From CBDESM01 sp965242485 (GTDB taxonomy: Bacteria; Chloroflexota; Dehalococcoidia; Bin125), in the NCBI GenBank assembly GCA_965242485.1, contig CBDESM010000003.1, positions 186,001 through 250,000 of the forward strand: a stretch of 64,000 nucleotides of DNA, read 5' to 3'. The position numbers and the translations under genes are program-made. The notes below the pieces were generated by a model. The model saw only the letters and a list, made by a program, of their open reading frames with translations, was not told where the DNA came from and searched no databases. Position 1 is the first letter of the stretch, and the number at the start of each line of letters is the position of its first letter. Shown in pieces: positions 1 to 7,525 of the stretch.

Positions 1-1
1 G

Positions 2-391
2 ACGGCGTTCCGCAACATCGGCGTGTCGGGCGATTACGGCTGCGCTTGGTTCCTGCAGAAGATGCTGGGGATCACGCGGGCGCGGGAGCTGCTGATGCTG
101 GGCCGGCAGCTGTCGGCGCAGGAGGCGGTCGATCTCGGCGTGGCCAGCGAGCTGGTGGCGCACGACGATCTGCTGCCGCGCGGGCTGGAGTTCTGCCGCG
201 AGATCGCGCAGGGTCCGTCGTCGGTGCTGGCGATGATGAAGTGGACGCTGAACTACGGCGCGACCTCGACGCTGTCCGAGTCGATGTACCAAGAGGGCGC
301 GCACGTGATGCTGTCCTTCATGGGCGAGGACAACAAGGAAGCCGCGAAAGCGTTCCTGGAAAAGCGCCCGCCCAACTTCGTCGGGCGGTAG
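2..391 (+). CDS. Enoyl-CoA hydratase/isomerase family protein, C-terminal part (5' end outside window)
   Basis: The reading frame is open from the window edge (position 2), so the true start lies upstream. The visible 129 residues match the C-terminal half of crotonase-fold proteins: the helix-rich segment with ITRARELLMLGRQLSAQEA, where Leu/Gly and the 'A-x-x-x-G-(L/V)-(V/A)' signature mark the trimerisation region, then the tail ending EKRPPNFVGR, the usual 'F.EKR.P.F.G' ending. Catalytic residues are in the missing part, so the exact reaction (hydration, isomerisation or other CoA-ester chemistry) cannot be told. The next gene converges from the other strand 4 bases downstream. Confidence 0.88.
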   Translation, partial: TAFRNIGVSGDYGCAWFLQKMLGITRARELLMLGRQLSAQEAVDLGVASELVAHDDLLPRGLEFCREIAQGPSSVLAMMKWTLNYGATSTLSESMYQEGAHVMLSFMGEDNKEAAKAFLEKRPPNFVGR

Positions 392-395
392 GGGG

Positions 396-893
396 TCAAC
401 GGCGGAGATCGAACCTCGCGCCGTGATCTTCGAAGAGCCTGAACGGGCTGGAATGCGCGATGCCGAGGGCGTCGCAGACATCCGGAATTTTGGCGCGCGG
501 CCGCTGCTTGTCAGGGGATTCTGGACGTTCCAAGGTCACGATCCTGTGCTTTCCAGCTGCAGCGTGGGCGATCAAGTGGAAATCCGCACCCTTCATGAAC
601 CGCTCCAGTGAAACGGGCTCGATACGCATAGCGGTGAGCTGTTCTTCAACGACCTCGTAGGCGCGAGCCAAGGGTTGCGATTCAGTCGGTTCCGAGACCA
701 CTGCGCGAGTCGCGATCCAAGTCTCGAACTCATCGTCGCTGGGCGTGAGCTCCGCCCGAACTTGGGGGATCAAGATGATCCGACCGTCATTCAAGGCATG
801 CTCGAACCACTCCCAAACGCCTGGGAATGCGGCGGGCCGATAGTAGAAATGCCACGATCCGATCAATGCGCTTGTGTCAAGCAAATCAGCCAT
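396..893 (-). CDS. DUF4411 (PIN-like) protein, probable toxin of a type II-like pair
   Basis: 165 residues. The start MADLLDTSALIGSWHFYY carries the PIN-type acidic position (DTSALI), and later segments have conserved acidic residues (QVRAELTP, MKGADFHLIAHA, DVCDALGI). DUF4411 proteins are PIN-fold putative RNases usually encoded next to an XRE/ImmA-IrrE gene, and that is the arrangement here. The stop of the upstream peptidase-like gene and this start share one base (TGATG at 891-895), implying translational coupling. The family role as toxin is established by association; activity here is inferred. Confidence 0.78.
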   Translation of the reverse strand: MADLLDTSALIGSWHFYYRPAAFPGVWEWFEHALNDGRIILIPQVRAELTPSDDEFETWIATRAVVSEPTESQPLARAYEVVEEQLTAMRIEPVSLERFMKGADFHLIAHAAAGKHRIVTLERPESPDKQRPRAKIPDVCDALGIAHSSPFRLFEDHGARFDLRR

Positions 894-2062
894 CAGCGGG
901 CCAGCCCAAGCTCACGGGCGATGTTGTCGAACGTGGAGAGTCGCTTGACGCCTAGAAGGCTCGACATTTCCGTGTATGTCGTTTCGCCTGCCAAGGTGCT
1001 GGACACGACCGACCAAGCGAATTCGCGTCCGTGGCGGGCGAAAAAAGTGCGGTAGAAATCGCCGCCGCCATCGGCCTCCCGGGCAGCCGGCTGGTCGCTC
1101 CGCCGGTATGCAGCGAGGAAACGGCTGTACAGTTCGCGGTACCCGCGCCTGCTGATCAGGTCCGCAGCCAACAGGCGGCGCAAGACGACCAAGCGACTGA
1201 CCTTGTAACGGGAAGCAAGTCGCATCACCTGATCCCCGATTTCGCCGCCAGCACTGAAACGTGTTCGCAAGTCAGCCAACGGAACAAGCAGCTCAGCCGC
1301 GAAATTGTCACACCATCGTTCGGCCGAGGCATCCGAGGCGCGCAAGCTAGGCACATCATCAAGGCCGGATTCGCCACGCAGGATGTGGCCGAGCTCGTGG
1401 GCGAGCGTGAACATTTGGGCAGCCTTAGCATCGCGTCCATTCACGAAGATCAGAGGGGCAGCGGGGTCTGCGAGCGCGAAGCCGCGAAATTCGCCGACAT
1501 TGAGGGTACGACGGGTGTTCGCGCCGACGATGCCGCTGATGAAGACGAGAACTCCGGAGGACCGCAACCGCTGGACAATGCGTCGAAACGCCGCGGACCA
1601 ATTCGGATCCTGATCTCGCTCCGGCAAGCCGAAGCCGGTTGCGTCGGCGACGGCGCGCGCGGCTGCGTCCGCACGCTCGTTTGGCGCAGCGACATCTGCA
1701 AAAACCAGTGCTTCTTCCGGACTCGCATCCAGGTAGTCCAGATACCAGAGTTGGCTGAGACGACAGTGGGAAATCGTGTCGCGCAAGTGGGGAGACGGAC
1801 GCACCGGCACGTTCGGACCGACGCGGAAATCAGGAATTGACAAGAGATCGCTGGGGGGTTCGCGCATGAAGAGCTGCCCGAATGCTGTGTAGGTCACGTC
1901 GGCGAAATGCTGCAGCTGCCTTGTCGTGGGCTGCGTTTCGCCGGCAATCCAAGCGTCGAGCTTGGGGAATTTTGCGCGGAGATCGTCGCGCGTCTTGCCT
2001 GAGCGATCGCAGGCCCATTCGAGCATCTTGGGTTCGACGGCGAGGCGGGGGGACGCGGCCAT
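893..2062 (-). CDS. XRE-type/ImmA-IrrE metallopeptidase-domain protein (COG2856), antitoxin partner
   Basis: 389 residues. The N-terminal ~80 residues include a helix-turn-helix-like region (LRAKFPKLDAWIAGETQPT). The centre has the gluzincin zinc motif in AQMFTLAHELGHILRGE (HExxH) followed by further conserved acidic and Asn/Phe positions (WCDNFAAELLVP), the hallmark of ImmA/IrrE-like peptidases. The C-terminal ~60 residues contain a second helical domain. It precedes the DUF4411 gene with a one-base overlap; in such pairs the protein is thought to act as antitoxin and autoregulator. A ribosome-binding sequence (TAGGAG) sits just upstream of the ATG. A possible -10 box (TAGAAT, complement of 2103-2108) would give it a promoter separate from the riboswitch leader upstream. 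Confidence 0.8.
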   Translation of the reverse strand: MAASPRLAVEPKMLEWACDRSGKTRDDLRAKFPKLDAWIAGETQPTTRQLQHFADVTYTAFGQLFMREPPSDLLSIPDFRVGPNVPVRPSPHLRDTISHCRLSQLWYLDYLDASPEEALVFADVAAPNERADAAARAVADATGFGLPERDQDPNWSAAFRRIVQRLRSSGVLVFISGIVGANTRRTLNVGEFRGFALADPAAPLIFVNGRDAKAAQMFTLAHELGHILRGESGLDDVPSLRASDASAERWCDNFAAELLVPLADLRTRFSAGGEIGDQVMRLASRYKVSRLVVLRRLLAADLISRRGYRELYSRFLAAYRRSDQPAAREADGGGDFYRTFFARHGREFAWSVVSSTLAGETTYTEMSSLLGVKRLSTFDNIARELGLAR

Positions 2063-2131
2063 GACGGCTCCTAGCGCGATCCGGATTGGACCGGGCTCCG
2101 CGATTCTACGGGTGATCTGACGGGTTAAACG

Positions 2132-2164
2132 CCGAAGCCGGGGCTTTGGGGGCCCCGGCTTCGG
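2132..2164 (-). terminator. 13-bp perfect GC hairpin, probable terminator of the riboswitch leader
   Basis: Bases 2132-2144 and 2152-2164 are perfect inverted complements around a 7-nt loop. On the minus strand it is followed by CGTTT, a weak U tract. It lies between the c-di-AMP riboswitch and the ImmA/IrrE gene, where it could be either the expression platform or the end of an orphan leader transcript. A second, 8-bp hairpin (2325-2332 with 2343-2350) lies closer to the aptamer. Confidence 0.6.
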
Positions 2165-2367
2165 GCAGGAGGCGGGCGGGGCGAGCGAGGTACCCCGGCC
2201 CGCGTGATCGTCGGGCGGAGGACCCCCGACGCCACTCCATACGGGCTGCGGCCGGAGCGACCTGTCGGCGCGGACGGATGTCCGCTGCGCGCCTGTCGGG
2301 CGCGCATGGCGCTGGGACGCGGACGGCCGACCATCTGGGAACGGTCGGCCGGCAGCGGCGAAGCGCG

Positions 2368-2523
2368 ACTCCTTCGGTCGCCTACGGGGTTAGCTGACGG
2401 GTTCGGCGCGAAGGAGTGCGCCTAGGCGGGCCCGGACGGGCGCGCCATTCACCCCAAGAGTTGGGTCCCCCGCTCCCCGCGCCGCTTATGACGAGCTGCG
2501 CGGGGACTCGGCCCAGATATTCA
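2368..2523 (-). ncRNA. c-di-AMP riboswitch (ydaO/yuaA type) leader
   Basis: Read on the minus strand, this stretch carries the conserved blocks of the actinobacterial-style ydaO aptamer in order: a GC-rich hairpin, GGGGGACCC, TTGGGGTGAAT, then CGAACCCGTCAGCTAACCCC and GTAGGCG followed by ACCGAAGGAG. These are the ligand-core sequences of the family. The class binds cyclic di-AMP and normally turns off cell-wall hydrolase, osmolyte or potassium-uptake genes. No such gene follows: about 200 nt of poorly coding leader with two hairpins lead to the ImmA/IrrE-DUF4411 pair. Boundaries are approximate; the call rests on remembered consensus blocks and should be checked against the RF00379 model. Confidence 0.8.
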
Positions 2524-2534
2524 GTTGTCCTGCG

Positions 2535-2564
2535 AGCATACGCGGTTGCGCGAAGGATTGCCAA
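2535..2564 (-). promoter_or_regulatory. Sigma70-type promoter of the riboswitch leader
   Basis: On the minus strand TTGGCA (complement of 2559-2564) and TATGCT (complement of 2535-2540) are separated by 18 nt. Transcription would start near 2528, just ahead of the riboswitch aptamer. The placement supports the strand assignment of the riboswitch. The remainder of 2565-2660 shows no gene. Confidence 0.5.
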
Positions 2565-2660
2565 TTTGCGCAGATTCGCCCAAAAAAGAAGGCGGACAGC
2601 GCCCTCATTCGCGCCTGATTTGCCGCGAGATCGTCGATTCCGGGCAGCGGTTTCAGCGGA

Positions 2661-2849
2661 TCAGGGCTTGCAGCCGAGCGCGAGCAGCTCTTTGCGGAGG
2701 TCGTTGATTTTGTCGTAGATGCCGCGCAGCTCCTGGTTGCCGGCACCGACGCCGGTCTCGGCGGGCAGTTTGCCCGGCAGGTCGTCAGCGAGCTTGTTGA
2801 GGCGGGCGCGTTCGGCGCGGATTTCGGCGCAGCGGGGGTCGTCGGGCAT
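2661..2849 (-). CDS. Small coiled-coil hypothetical protein
   Basis: 62 residues, unrecognised family. The sequence is strongly helical and charged, with heptad-like stretches (CAEIRAERARLNKLADDL and GIYDKINDLRKELLALG), suggesting a short antiparallel coiled coil. Two cysteines (near residue 7 and near the C-terminus) are present. It starts 2 bases after the stop of the 101-residue gene upstream, so the two are almost surely co-transcribed. GC-rich third positions match real genes in the window. Confidence 0.6.
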   Translation of the reverse strand: MPDDPRCAEIRAERARLNKLADDLPGKLPAETGVGAGNQELRGIYDKINDLRKELLALGCKP

Positions 2850-2851
2850 GG

Positions 2852-3157
2852 TCAGGCTCCTTCGGCGGCGGCCGACCGCAGCGCGTGGGCGCGGTCGAGC
2901 GCTTCTGCTTCCGCCCGCGGATGGGCGGGGCGGGATTTGAGGACGATGCCGCGCCGGGCGGCCTCGAGCGAGACGCGGGCCAGCGAGGCGTCGTCGGGCA
3001 GTTCGACGGCAAGGGCGAGGTCGCGGGCGTCGAGCACGTAGGCGCGGTCGAGATTCCCGCCGGTCGCGCGAATCGAGGATTCGATGGCGGAGAGGTCGTC
3101 GGCGAGCGCGCCAATGCGGTCGGCGGGCCTGTCGCCCTCGATCAGGTAGAACGGCAT
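2852..3157 (-). CDS. Hypothetical 101-residue protein, GYD/DUF4242-like
   Basis: Starts at MPFYLIEGDRPAD; the much longer open frame upstream is only the antisense shadow of the dehydrogenase gene. The pattern 'short beta strand, helix, then YVLDARDLALAVELPDDASLA' with an alternating beta-alpha layout resembles small ferredoxin-fold dimeric proteins such as GYD/DUF3303/DUF4242, which measure or bind small ligands. I cannot name the family with certainty. It is divergent from the dehydrogenase at 3209 with 51 bases between starts, and is followed immediately by the small coiled-coil gene. Confidence 0.55.
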   Translation of the reverse strand: MPFYLIEGDRPADRIGALADDLSAIESSIRATGGNLDRAYVLDARDLALAVELPDDASLARVSLEAARRGIVLKSRPAHPRAEAEALDRAHALRSAAAEGA

Positions 3158-3208
3158 GGCGCGTACGATATCGGGCGGCTGCCGCGGGCCGCGCCGAAGG
3201 AGGCTGAG

Positions 3209-4099
3209 ATGGAACGGATCGGGTTCATCGGGCTGGGGATCATGGGCGTGCCGATGGCGGGCAACCTGATCAAGGCGGGCTACGCGCCGACGGTCTGGAA
3301 CCGCTCGCAGCCGGGGATCGATGCCTGCGTCGCGCTCGGGGCGACGGCGGCCGCGAGCCCGCGCGCGGTGGCGGAAGCGTCGGACATCCTGATCACGATC
3401 GTGACCGATTCGCCGGACGTGCGGCAGGTGCTGCTGGACGGGGAGGACGCGGCGGTCGGCGGGCTGGCGGCGGGGTCGGTCGTGATCGACATGTCGACGA
3501 TTTCGCCATCGGTGACGCGGGAGATCGCGGCGGAGCTGGCGGAGCGCGGCGTCTCGATGCTGGATGCGCCGGTGTCGGGCGGTGACAGCGGCGCGAAGGC
3601 GGGGACGCTGTCGATCATGGTCGGCGGCGAGGCGGAGGCACTGGAGCGCTGCCGGCCGGTGCTGGAGGCGATGGGCAAGGCGATCACGCATTGCGGGCCG
3701 AGCGGGGCGGGACAGTCGGTGAAGCTGTGCAACCAAGTCGCCATCGCGGGGGCGCTGGTCGGGGTCTGCGAGGCGCTGGCGCTGGCGCAGAAATCGGGCG
3801 TGGACCCGAACACGATGGTGGAGGCGATCAGCGGCGGCGCGGCGGGCTCGTGGCAGCTGAGCAATCTGGGGCCGAAGATCGTGGCGCGGGATTTCGCGCC
3901 GGGCTTCATGGTCGGACTGATGCAGAAGGACCTGCGCCTGGCCCTGGAAGCGGCGGCGGACACGCGGCAGCCGCTGCCCAACACGGGCTTCGTGCACCAG
4001 CTGTTCCACCAGATCGAGGCGCAGGACGGCTCGGGCGACGGCACGCAAGCGCTGGCCCGCGCCATCGAAGCGCTGGGCGCGACGCAGATCGGCCGGTAG
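3209..4099 (+). CDS. 3-hydroxyisobutyrate dehydrogenase family NAD(P)-dependent oxidoreductase
   Basis: 296 residues, typical family length. The N-terminus MERIGFIGLGIMGVPMAGNL is the Rossmann GxGxMG dinucleotide-binding loop of beta-hydroxyacid dehydrogenases. Next come the substrate-loop motif DAPVSGGDSGAKAGTLSIMVG (the conserved DAPVSGG) and the catalytic lysine region AGQSVKLCNQVAIAG (K in VKLCNQ). The enzyme oxidises a short beta-hydroxy acid or reduces the matching semialdehyde; substrate (hydroxyisobutyrate, tartronate semialdehyde or other) is not determinable. The AAGGAGG ribosome site at 3197-3203 fixes the start. Confidence 0.92.
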   Translation: MERIGFIGLGIMGVPMAGNLIKAGYAPTVWNRSQPGIDACVALGATAAASPRAVAEASDILITIVTDSPDVRQVLLDGEDAAVGGLAAGSVVIDMSTISPSVTREIAAELAERGVSMLDAPVSGGDSGAKAGTLSIMVGGEAEALERCRPVLEAMGKAITHCGPSGAGQSVKLCNQVAIAGALVGVCEALALAQKSGVDPNTMVEAISGGAAGSWQLSNLGPKIVARDFAPGFMVGLMQKDLRLALEAAADTRQPLPNTGFVHQLFHQIEAQDGSGDGTQALARAIEALGATQIGR

Positions 4100-4126
4100 C
4101 GCGGGCAGCGCGCAGCGATAGCGGAG

Positions 4127-4157
4127 TTGGCATTCGCGATCGCAAAGGAGTACTGCT
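4127..4157. repeat. Intergenic repeat core, copy A
   Basis: A 31-bp sequence starting TTGGCATTCG, containing the palindrome GCGATCGC and ending GGAGTACTGCT. It occurs in exact form again at 4718-4748 and 6943-6973. TTGGCA and TACTGC at its ends are 18-19 nt apart, so it may act as a promoter for the lipoprotein gene at 4191. Confidence 0.75.
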
Positions 4158-4190
4158 TGCGGCAAGAGCGGGCGTTGGGGGAGGTGCCCG

Positions 4191-4613
4191 GTGCTGCACG
4201 GCACATCACGGCGCGTCCGGCTGGGCGCGGGGATGGCGGCGGTTGCGCTCATCGCGACAGCCCTGGGCTGCGGCTCGGACGGCGGCAACGAGGACAAGTG
4301 CGAGGGTTTCGAGCCGGTCAAGCTGCGGATTACGGAGGAACTGTTCGAGCCGGATGGGGAGCCCTACTTCGTCTGGGTCTGGAACGAGCAGCGCACCTGC
4401 GGCTACAGCTACATGCTCAGGCCGGGAATCGGCACGGCCGGCGGCGGCATTTGCGTGATCGAGCTGAACGAACTGAGCGAGTATCCGCCGGAGTGGCCGT
4501 TCCGCGACCGCCTGTTCATCCGCCCCACGATTGTCGGCGGAACCTGCAGCGACCTCGGGCAGCATTGGCACACGGGCGTTGAACCGCCCGTCAACATGCC
4601 CGTGATCAACTGA
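4191..4613 (+). CDS. Lipoprotein of unknown function (paralog of the gene at 4915)
   Basis: 140 residues with a GTG start preceded by GGGGGAGG. A Tat/Sec-like signal peptide with N-terminal arginines ends in the lipobox ATALGC, so the mature protein is probably a lipid-anchored surface protein. The mature part has the pattern 'C-x-GFEP-x-K-(x)-ITEE-x-FEPDGEPY-x-VWVWN-x5-C', shared almost residue for residue with the next lipoprotein (C-x-GFEP-..-ITAESFEPDWKPY-..-WVRN-x4-TC). Four or more cysteines suggest disulfides. I do not recognise a named family. It heads a locus of small duplicated envelope genes. Confidence 0.72.
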   Translation: MLHGTSRRVRLGAGMAAVALIATALGCGSDGGNEDKCEGFEPVKLRITEELFEPDGEPYFVWVWNEQRTCGYSYMLRPGIGTAGGGICVIELNELSEYPPEWPFRDRLFIRPTIVGGTCSDLGQHWHTGVEPPVNMPVIN

Positions 4614-4684
4614 GCCGGCAACCGGGGTTCCAAGACTGACGCCGCGGGGCCGGCAGCGGAGCCTCGGCTCGCCGGAATCCGGTC

Positions 4685-4845
4685 TGTAGCGCAGTTGACT
4701 CTCCGTCGCCGGCGGCGTTGGCATTCGCGATCGCAAAGGAGTACTGCTGGCGGTAGACGGAGCAACGGGAAGGACGATTTGGAGCAATGACGATGTAGCG
4801 CGAGACACGCGGAACGGAACTGGGAGGTTCGAGATGCCGCGTCCC
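4685..4845 (+). repeat. Intergenic repeat, long copy B with a stub ORF
   Basis: About 160 bp that match 6909-7063 at most positions, including a TTGACT box (4695-4700), the 31-bp core at 4718-4748 and a distal block ending GGGAGGTTCGAGATG. In copy C the final ATG opens a real membrane-protein gene; here the same ATG (4832-4834) reads only seven codons before a stop. It looks like the leader of a lost gene copy. The rest of 4614-4914 contains no other recognisable feature. Confidence 0.7.
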
Positions 4846-4914
4846 CATTCTCGATGAGTGCAACACCGGGGCGAACCTCCGATGACCTGGCTGCGTGCAA
4901 GGGGAGGAACCTCG

Positions 4915-5385
4915 ATGCGGCGCGAGGCGTCGCGGCGCGTCTGGCTGGGCGCGGGGATCGCGCTCATCGCGGCGGTCTGGGGCTGCAGCCAAGGCGAGCC
5001 CGCGCCCGACGCAGCGGACGGCCGCGAGTGCGCCGGGTTCGAGCCGTTGGCAGTGCAGATCACGGCCGAGTCGTTCGAGCCGGACTGGAAGCCCTATGTC
5101 CTCTGGGTGCGGAACCGACGGGAGACGTGCAGCTTCGTCGCCCGTATCACGCCCGGTGCGCAAATCGCCCACGGCGGCACATGCTTGATGAGCATCCGCG
5201 CCGGTCCGTCGTCCGCCCGTTGGGACAAAGGGCTCCGGATCGAGACCAAGTTCCTCAGTGGTCCCTGCCGCGGAATCGGGAGGACCATGCTGATGTTCGC
5301 CCCGCCGCCAGAGGGCGCGATCCCGGTGGGCGGGAGGTCGGGAGACCTGCCGCCCGGCATGGAACGAACTCGATCCAGCGGATGA
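4915..5385 (+). CDS. Lipoprotein of unknown function (paralog of the gene at 4191)
   Basis: 156 residues from MRREASRRVWLGAGIAL; this start is chosen over one 57 bases upstream because it places the arginine-rich n-region and hydrophobic core directly ahead of the lipobox AAVWGC, and GGGGAGGAA lies just upstream. The mature sequence repeats the FEP...ITAESFEPDWKPY pattern of the 4191 gene, then diverges into a Pro/Gly-rich tail. Predicted outer-surface lipoprotein; no known family recognised. The two genes are a clear tandem duplication. Confidence 0.7.
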   Translation: MRREASRRVWLGAGIALIAAVWGCSQGEPAPDAADGRECAGFEPLAVQITAESFEPDWKPYVLWVRNRRETCSFVARITPGAQIAHGGTCLMSIRAGPSSARWDKGLRIETKFLSGPCRGIGRTMLMFAPPPEGAIPVGGRSGDLPPGMERTRSSG

Positions 5386-5410
5386 AGGCAGCGAGGAAAA
5401 GGGGGCGGGC

Positions 5411-5818
5411 ATGTTCCGCATGACCGAGAGCTGGACGAGTGCGCTGGGCGCGGTTCGGTACGCGGTTGCGTACGAGCTGCTGTCGCTGTCGCTGGCGGGG
5501 GCGCTCGCTTGGCTGGCGTACTTCGCGGCGCTGCCGCTCGTGATCGCTTCCTATGTGCTGCTCGCGGCCGGCCTCGTGCTGCATCCCTGGGATGATCGTC
5601 CCGGCTTGGCGCGGCGCTGCGTGCTCTTGATCGCGGGCCCGCTCACGGCGGTTCTGATCGTCTGCGGAGCGGCGGCGCGGGCGCGCGGGCGGCCGTCGAT
5701 CTTCGTCCAGCAGTTGCGTCGCAGCGGCGAATCGGCTCCGCGAACATGGCTGGTTGCGGCGCTGAACCTGGCTGCTTGGGGCGGGTTCTACGCCGCAGTG
5801 CCCCTGCTCCGGTCGTGA
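5411..5818 (+). CDS. Small membrane protein, HPW(P) family member 1
   Basis: 135 residues with three to four hydrophobic segments (about residues 20-60, 75-92 and 112-130). After the second segment it has VLHPWDDRPGLARR, the most divergent form of a motif (H/W-P-W-P-x-R-x) shared by five consecutive genes. A cytoplasmic Arg-rich loop (AAARARGRPS) follows the next segment. No known family recognised. Codon use matches the genome, so it is native rather than newly acquired. Confidence 0.65.
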   Translation: MFRMTESWTSALGAVRYAVAYELLSLSLAGALAWLAYFAALPLVIASYVLLAAGLVLHPWDDRPGLARRCVLLIAGPLTAVLIVCGAAARARGRPSIFVQQLRRSGESAPRTWLVAALNLAAWGGFYAAVPLLRS

Positions 5819-5857
5819 AGGCCGCAGCGGTCGGGCGGAACGGGGAAGGAAGCAGCG

Positions 5858-6364
5858 ATGACGGTGCTCATTGACCACGCAGTCGTGGATGGCGGGCAGC
5901 CGACGCGGATTCAACGGGCTGCCGGCCGATTGAGCGGGACTTGGTCCTCGCCGTCCGGCCGGCGCACGCGGGCGATCTTGAGCGCGGCGCTCCTGCTCGG
6001 GGCGGCAGTCGCGGGAGTTTGGCTGCTGGCGATGGAGAGGGTCTACACGCTGCAGCCGCTGCTCACGGCTTGCGCGGCGCTGGCCGGGCTGGCGCTGCAT
6101 CCGTGGCCGCGGCGGGGGCTGATCGCGACGGTGCTGATCGCGCTGAGCTGGGGGGAGAGCGGCCTGTACGTCGGCGCTTGCGTCGCCGGGATCTACGCGC
6201 TGTGGGTGCTGTTGCCGCGGGGCGGGATGTCCGGTCCGCGCGATGGGTCGGCGCTGCTGGCGGAGGCGCCGCTTCCGGCTTGGGCGCTCGCCCTGATCAT
6301 CGCCATCGCCGTGGGCATCCGGCACATCGCGGAGTTCGGCATCACTATCTCCTGGAGGTTGTGA
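5858..6364 (+). CDS. Small membrane protein, HPWP family member 2
   Basis: 168 residues. A ~40-residue polar N-terminus with Arg-rich end is followed by four predicted membrane segments. Between segments two and three lies ALHPWPRRGLIATVLIALSW, the family motif: small residue, H-P-W-P, basic pair, then a hydrophobic helix ending SWG. The GGAAGGA ribosome site is 7 bases before the ATG. The stop is one base from the start of the next paralog, so they are co-translated. Function unknown. Confidence 0.7.
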   Translation: MTVLIDHAVVDGGQPTRIQRAAGRLSGTWSSPSGRRTRAILSAALLLGAAVAGVWLLAMERVYTLQPLLTACAALAGLALHPWPRRGLIATVLIALSWGESGLYVGACVAGIYALWVLLPRGGMSGPRDGSALLAEAPLPAWALALIIAIAVGIRHIAEFGITISWRL

Positions 6365-6365
6365 G

Positions 6366-6863
6366 ATGAGCGCGATCGCGATTGGCGGAACAGTCGGGAC
6401 GGCGGCGCGATCGGCGCGGATGATCGCGAGCATCGCGTTGATGTTCGGCTCCGTCTACGGCGCGATCTGGACGCTGTTCTTCGTCACTTGGCCGAGCGGC
6501 GGGCGGGAAACGGCGGACGCGAGCGCCTGCGTGCTGGCCGCGATGCTGCTGTGGCCCTGGCCGCAGCGAGGGCGGCTGACGGCGCTGCTGCTCGCGGTCG
6601 CCTGGGGCTGGGTCGGCCTGCTCGCCATGGCGGGAGCCGCGGCGGCCTCATGGGCTTGGATCGCGCTCGCCGCACGGGTGGAGCCGCCGGAGGCGCTGCA
6701 GCGCATCAGCTTGGGCCGGACCGTGTGCGGAGTTCCGCTTTGGGCCGCCGCCTGCGTGCTCTCGATCCTGATCGCCTTGGCACTGGACGAAGCCGGAATC
6801 CTGCTATCGGAACCCCTGTGGAGCCTGATCCAAGGCGGCTTCGAGCCAATCGAAGACCTCTGA
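6366..6863 (+). CDS. Small membrane protein, HPWP family member 3
   Basis: 165 residues, four predicted membrane segments. The family motif appears as LLWPWPQRGRLTALLLAVAW followed by GWVGL, with the His replaced by Trp. The last segment is preceded by a polar loop and 'VPLWAAACVLSILIAL', which matches the equivalent region of members 4 and 5 (LPLWAVSCLASAL and VPLWALACAASLGIAV). This shows a shared C-terminal helix too, so the resemblance is not only the short motif. Starts one base after member 2. Confidence 0.7.
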   Translation: MSAIAIGGTVGTAARSARMIASIALMFGSVYGAIWTLFFVTWPSGGRETADASACVLAAMLLWPWPQRGRLTALLLAVAWGWVGLLAMAGAAAASWAWIALAARVEPPEALQRISLGRTVCGVPLWAAACVLSILIALALDEAGILLSEPLWSLIQGGFEPIEDL

Positions 6864-6908
6864 TGCACGGCATAGCCCGGCAGAGCCGCAGCGTTGCCAA
6901 TATCGGAT

Positions 6909-7063
6909 CTGTCACGCAGTTGACACTCCGCCGCCGGCGGGATTGGCATTCGCGATCGCAAAGGAGTACTGCTTGCCGTAGACGGAGCAACGGGAAGGAC
7001 GGATTCGGAGCGATGGCGATGTAGCGCGAGACGCGCGGAACGGAACTGGGAGGTCCGAGATGA
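6909..7063 (+). repeat. Intergenic repeat, long copy C, leading into a membrane-protein gene
   Basis: Counterpart of 4685-4845. It contains TTGACA (6920-6925), the exact 31-bp core at 6943-6973 and the distal block ending GGGAGGTCCGAGATG, whose ATG at 7060 is the start of the next gene. The GGGAGG acts as its ribosome site. The arrangement suggests that the repeat is a mobile or duplicated promoter/leader unit. Confidence 0.7.
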
Positions 7064-7524
7064 CGCGTCTCAACAGCCAACAGCCGGAGATCCGGCCGGG
7101 GCGGGGAGCGGCGGCGGTTCTCTTGGTCCGGCAGGCGGTCAGCGCGGGGCTGATCTTGGGGGTCGCGGTTTGGGGGTCGTACTTGGCCGGGAGCCGCGAG
7201 TTCAACGCTTGGCTGCCGTTGCTGGGGAGCGTTGCGCTGCTGGCGGCGCTGGCGCTGCATCCGTGGCCGTATCGCGGTTGGATCGCGGCGCCGCTGCTGT
7301 TCCTGTGCTGGGACATCATCGGACTGCTGATCGGCGCATGCGCGCTGTGCGCCTTCTTGGCATGGGGCGGCCTGCAGCGGGCCGGCGGGGACAGGCGCGT
7401 CGATCTTGCCGGCCTGCTTCCCGGCGTGCGGCTGCCCTTGTGGGCAGTCTCCTGTCTCGCGTCGGCCCTGCTGGGCGCTTGGCACGCGGCGGGGTGGGTG
7501 CGGGAACTCGGATGGTATTGGTGA
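7060..7524 (+). CDS. Small membrane protein, HPWP family member 4
   Basis: 154 residues. Short polar N-terminus, then four hydrophobic segments; motif ALHPWPYRGWIAAPLLFLCW between the second and third, and LPLWAVSCLASALLGAW near the end. Translation starts directly at the end of intergenic repeat copy C. The stop lies one base before the start of member 5 (TGAGATG), indicating a two-gene unit. Function unknown; likely an integral inner-membrane protein. Confidence 0.7.
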   Translation: MTRLNSQQPEIRPGRGAAAVLLVRQAVSAGLILGVAVWGSYLAGSREFNAWLPLLGSVALLAALALHPWPYRGWIAAPLLFLCWDIIGLLIGACALCAFLAWGGLQRAGGDRRVDLAGLLPGVRLPLWAVSCLASALLGAWHAAGWVRELGWYW

Positions 7525-7525
7525 G

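Noticed and set aside
2125..2334. 69-codon frame directly after the riboswitch as its regulated gene
   Set aside because: Begins inside a leader hairpin, has no ribosome site, and the protein is low-complexity Pro/Arg/Ser.
2852..4321. A 489-codon minus-strand frame across the dehydrogenase gene
   Set aside because: Only its last 101 codons (2852-3157) look protein-like; the rest is antisense to the well-supported dehydrogenase at 3209.
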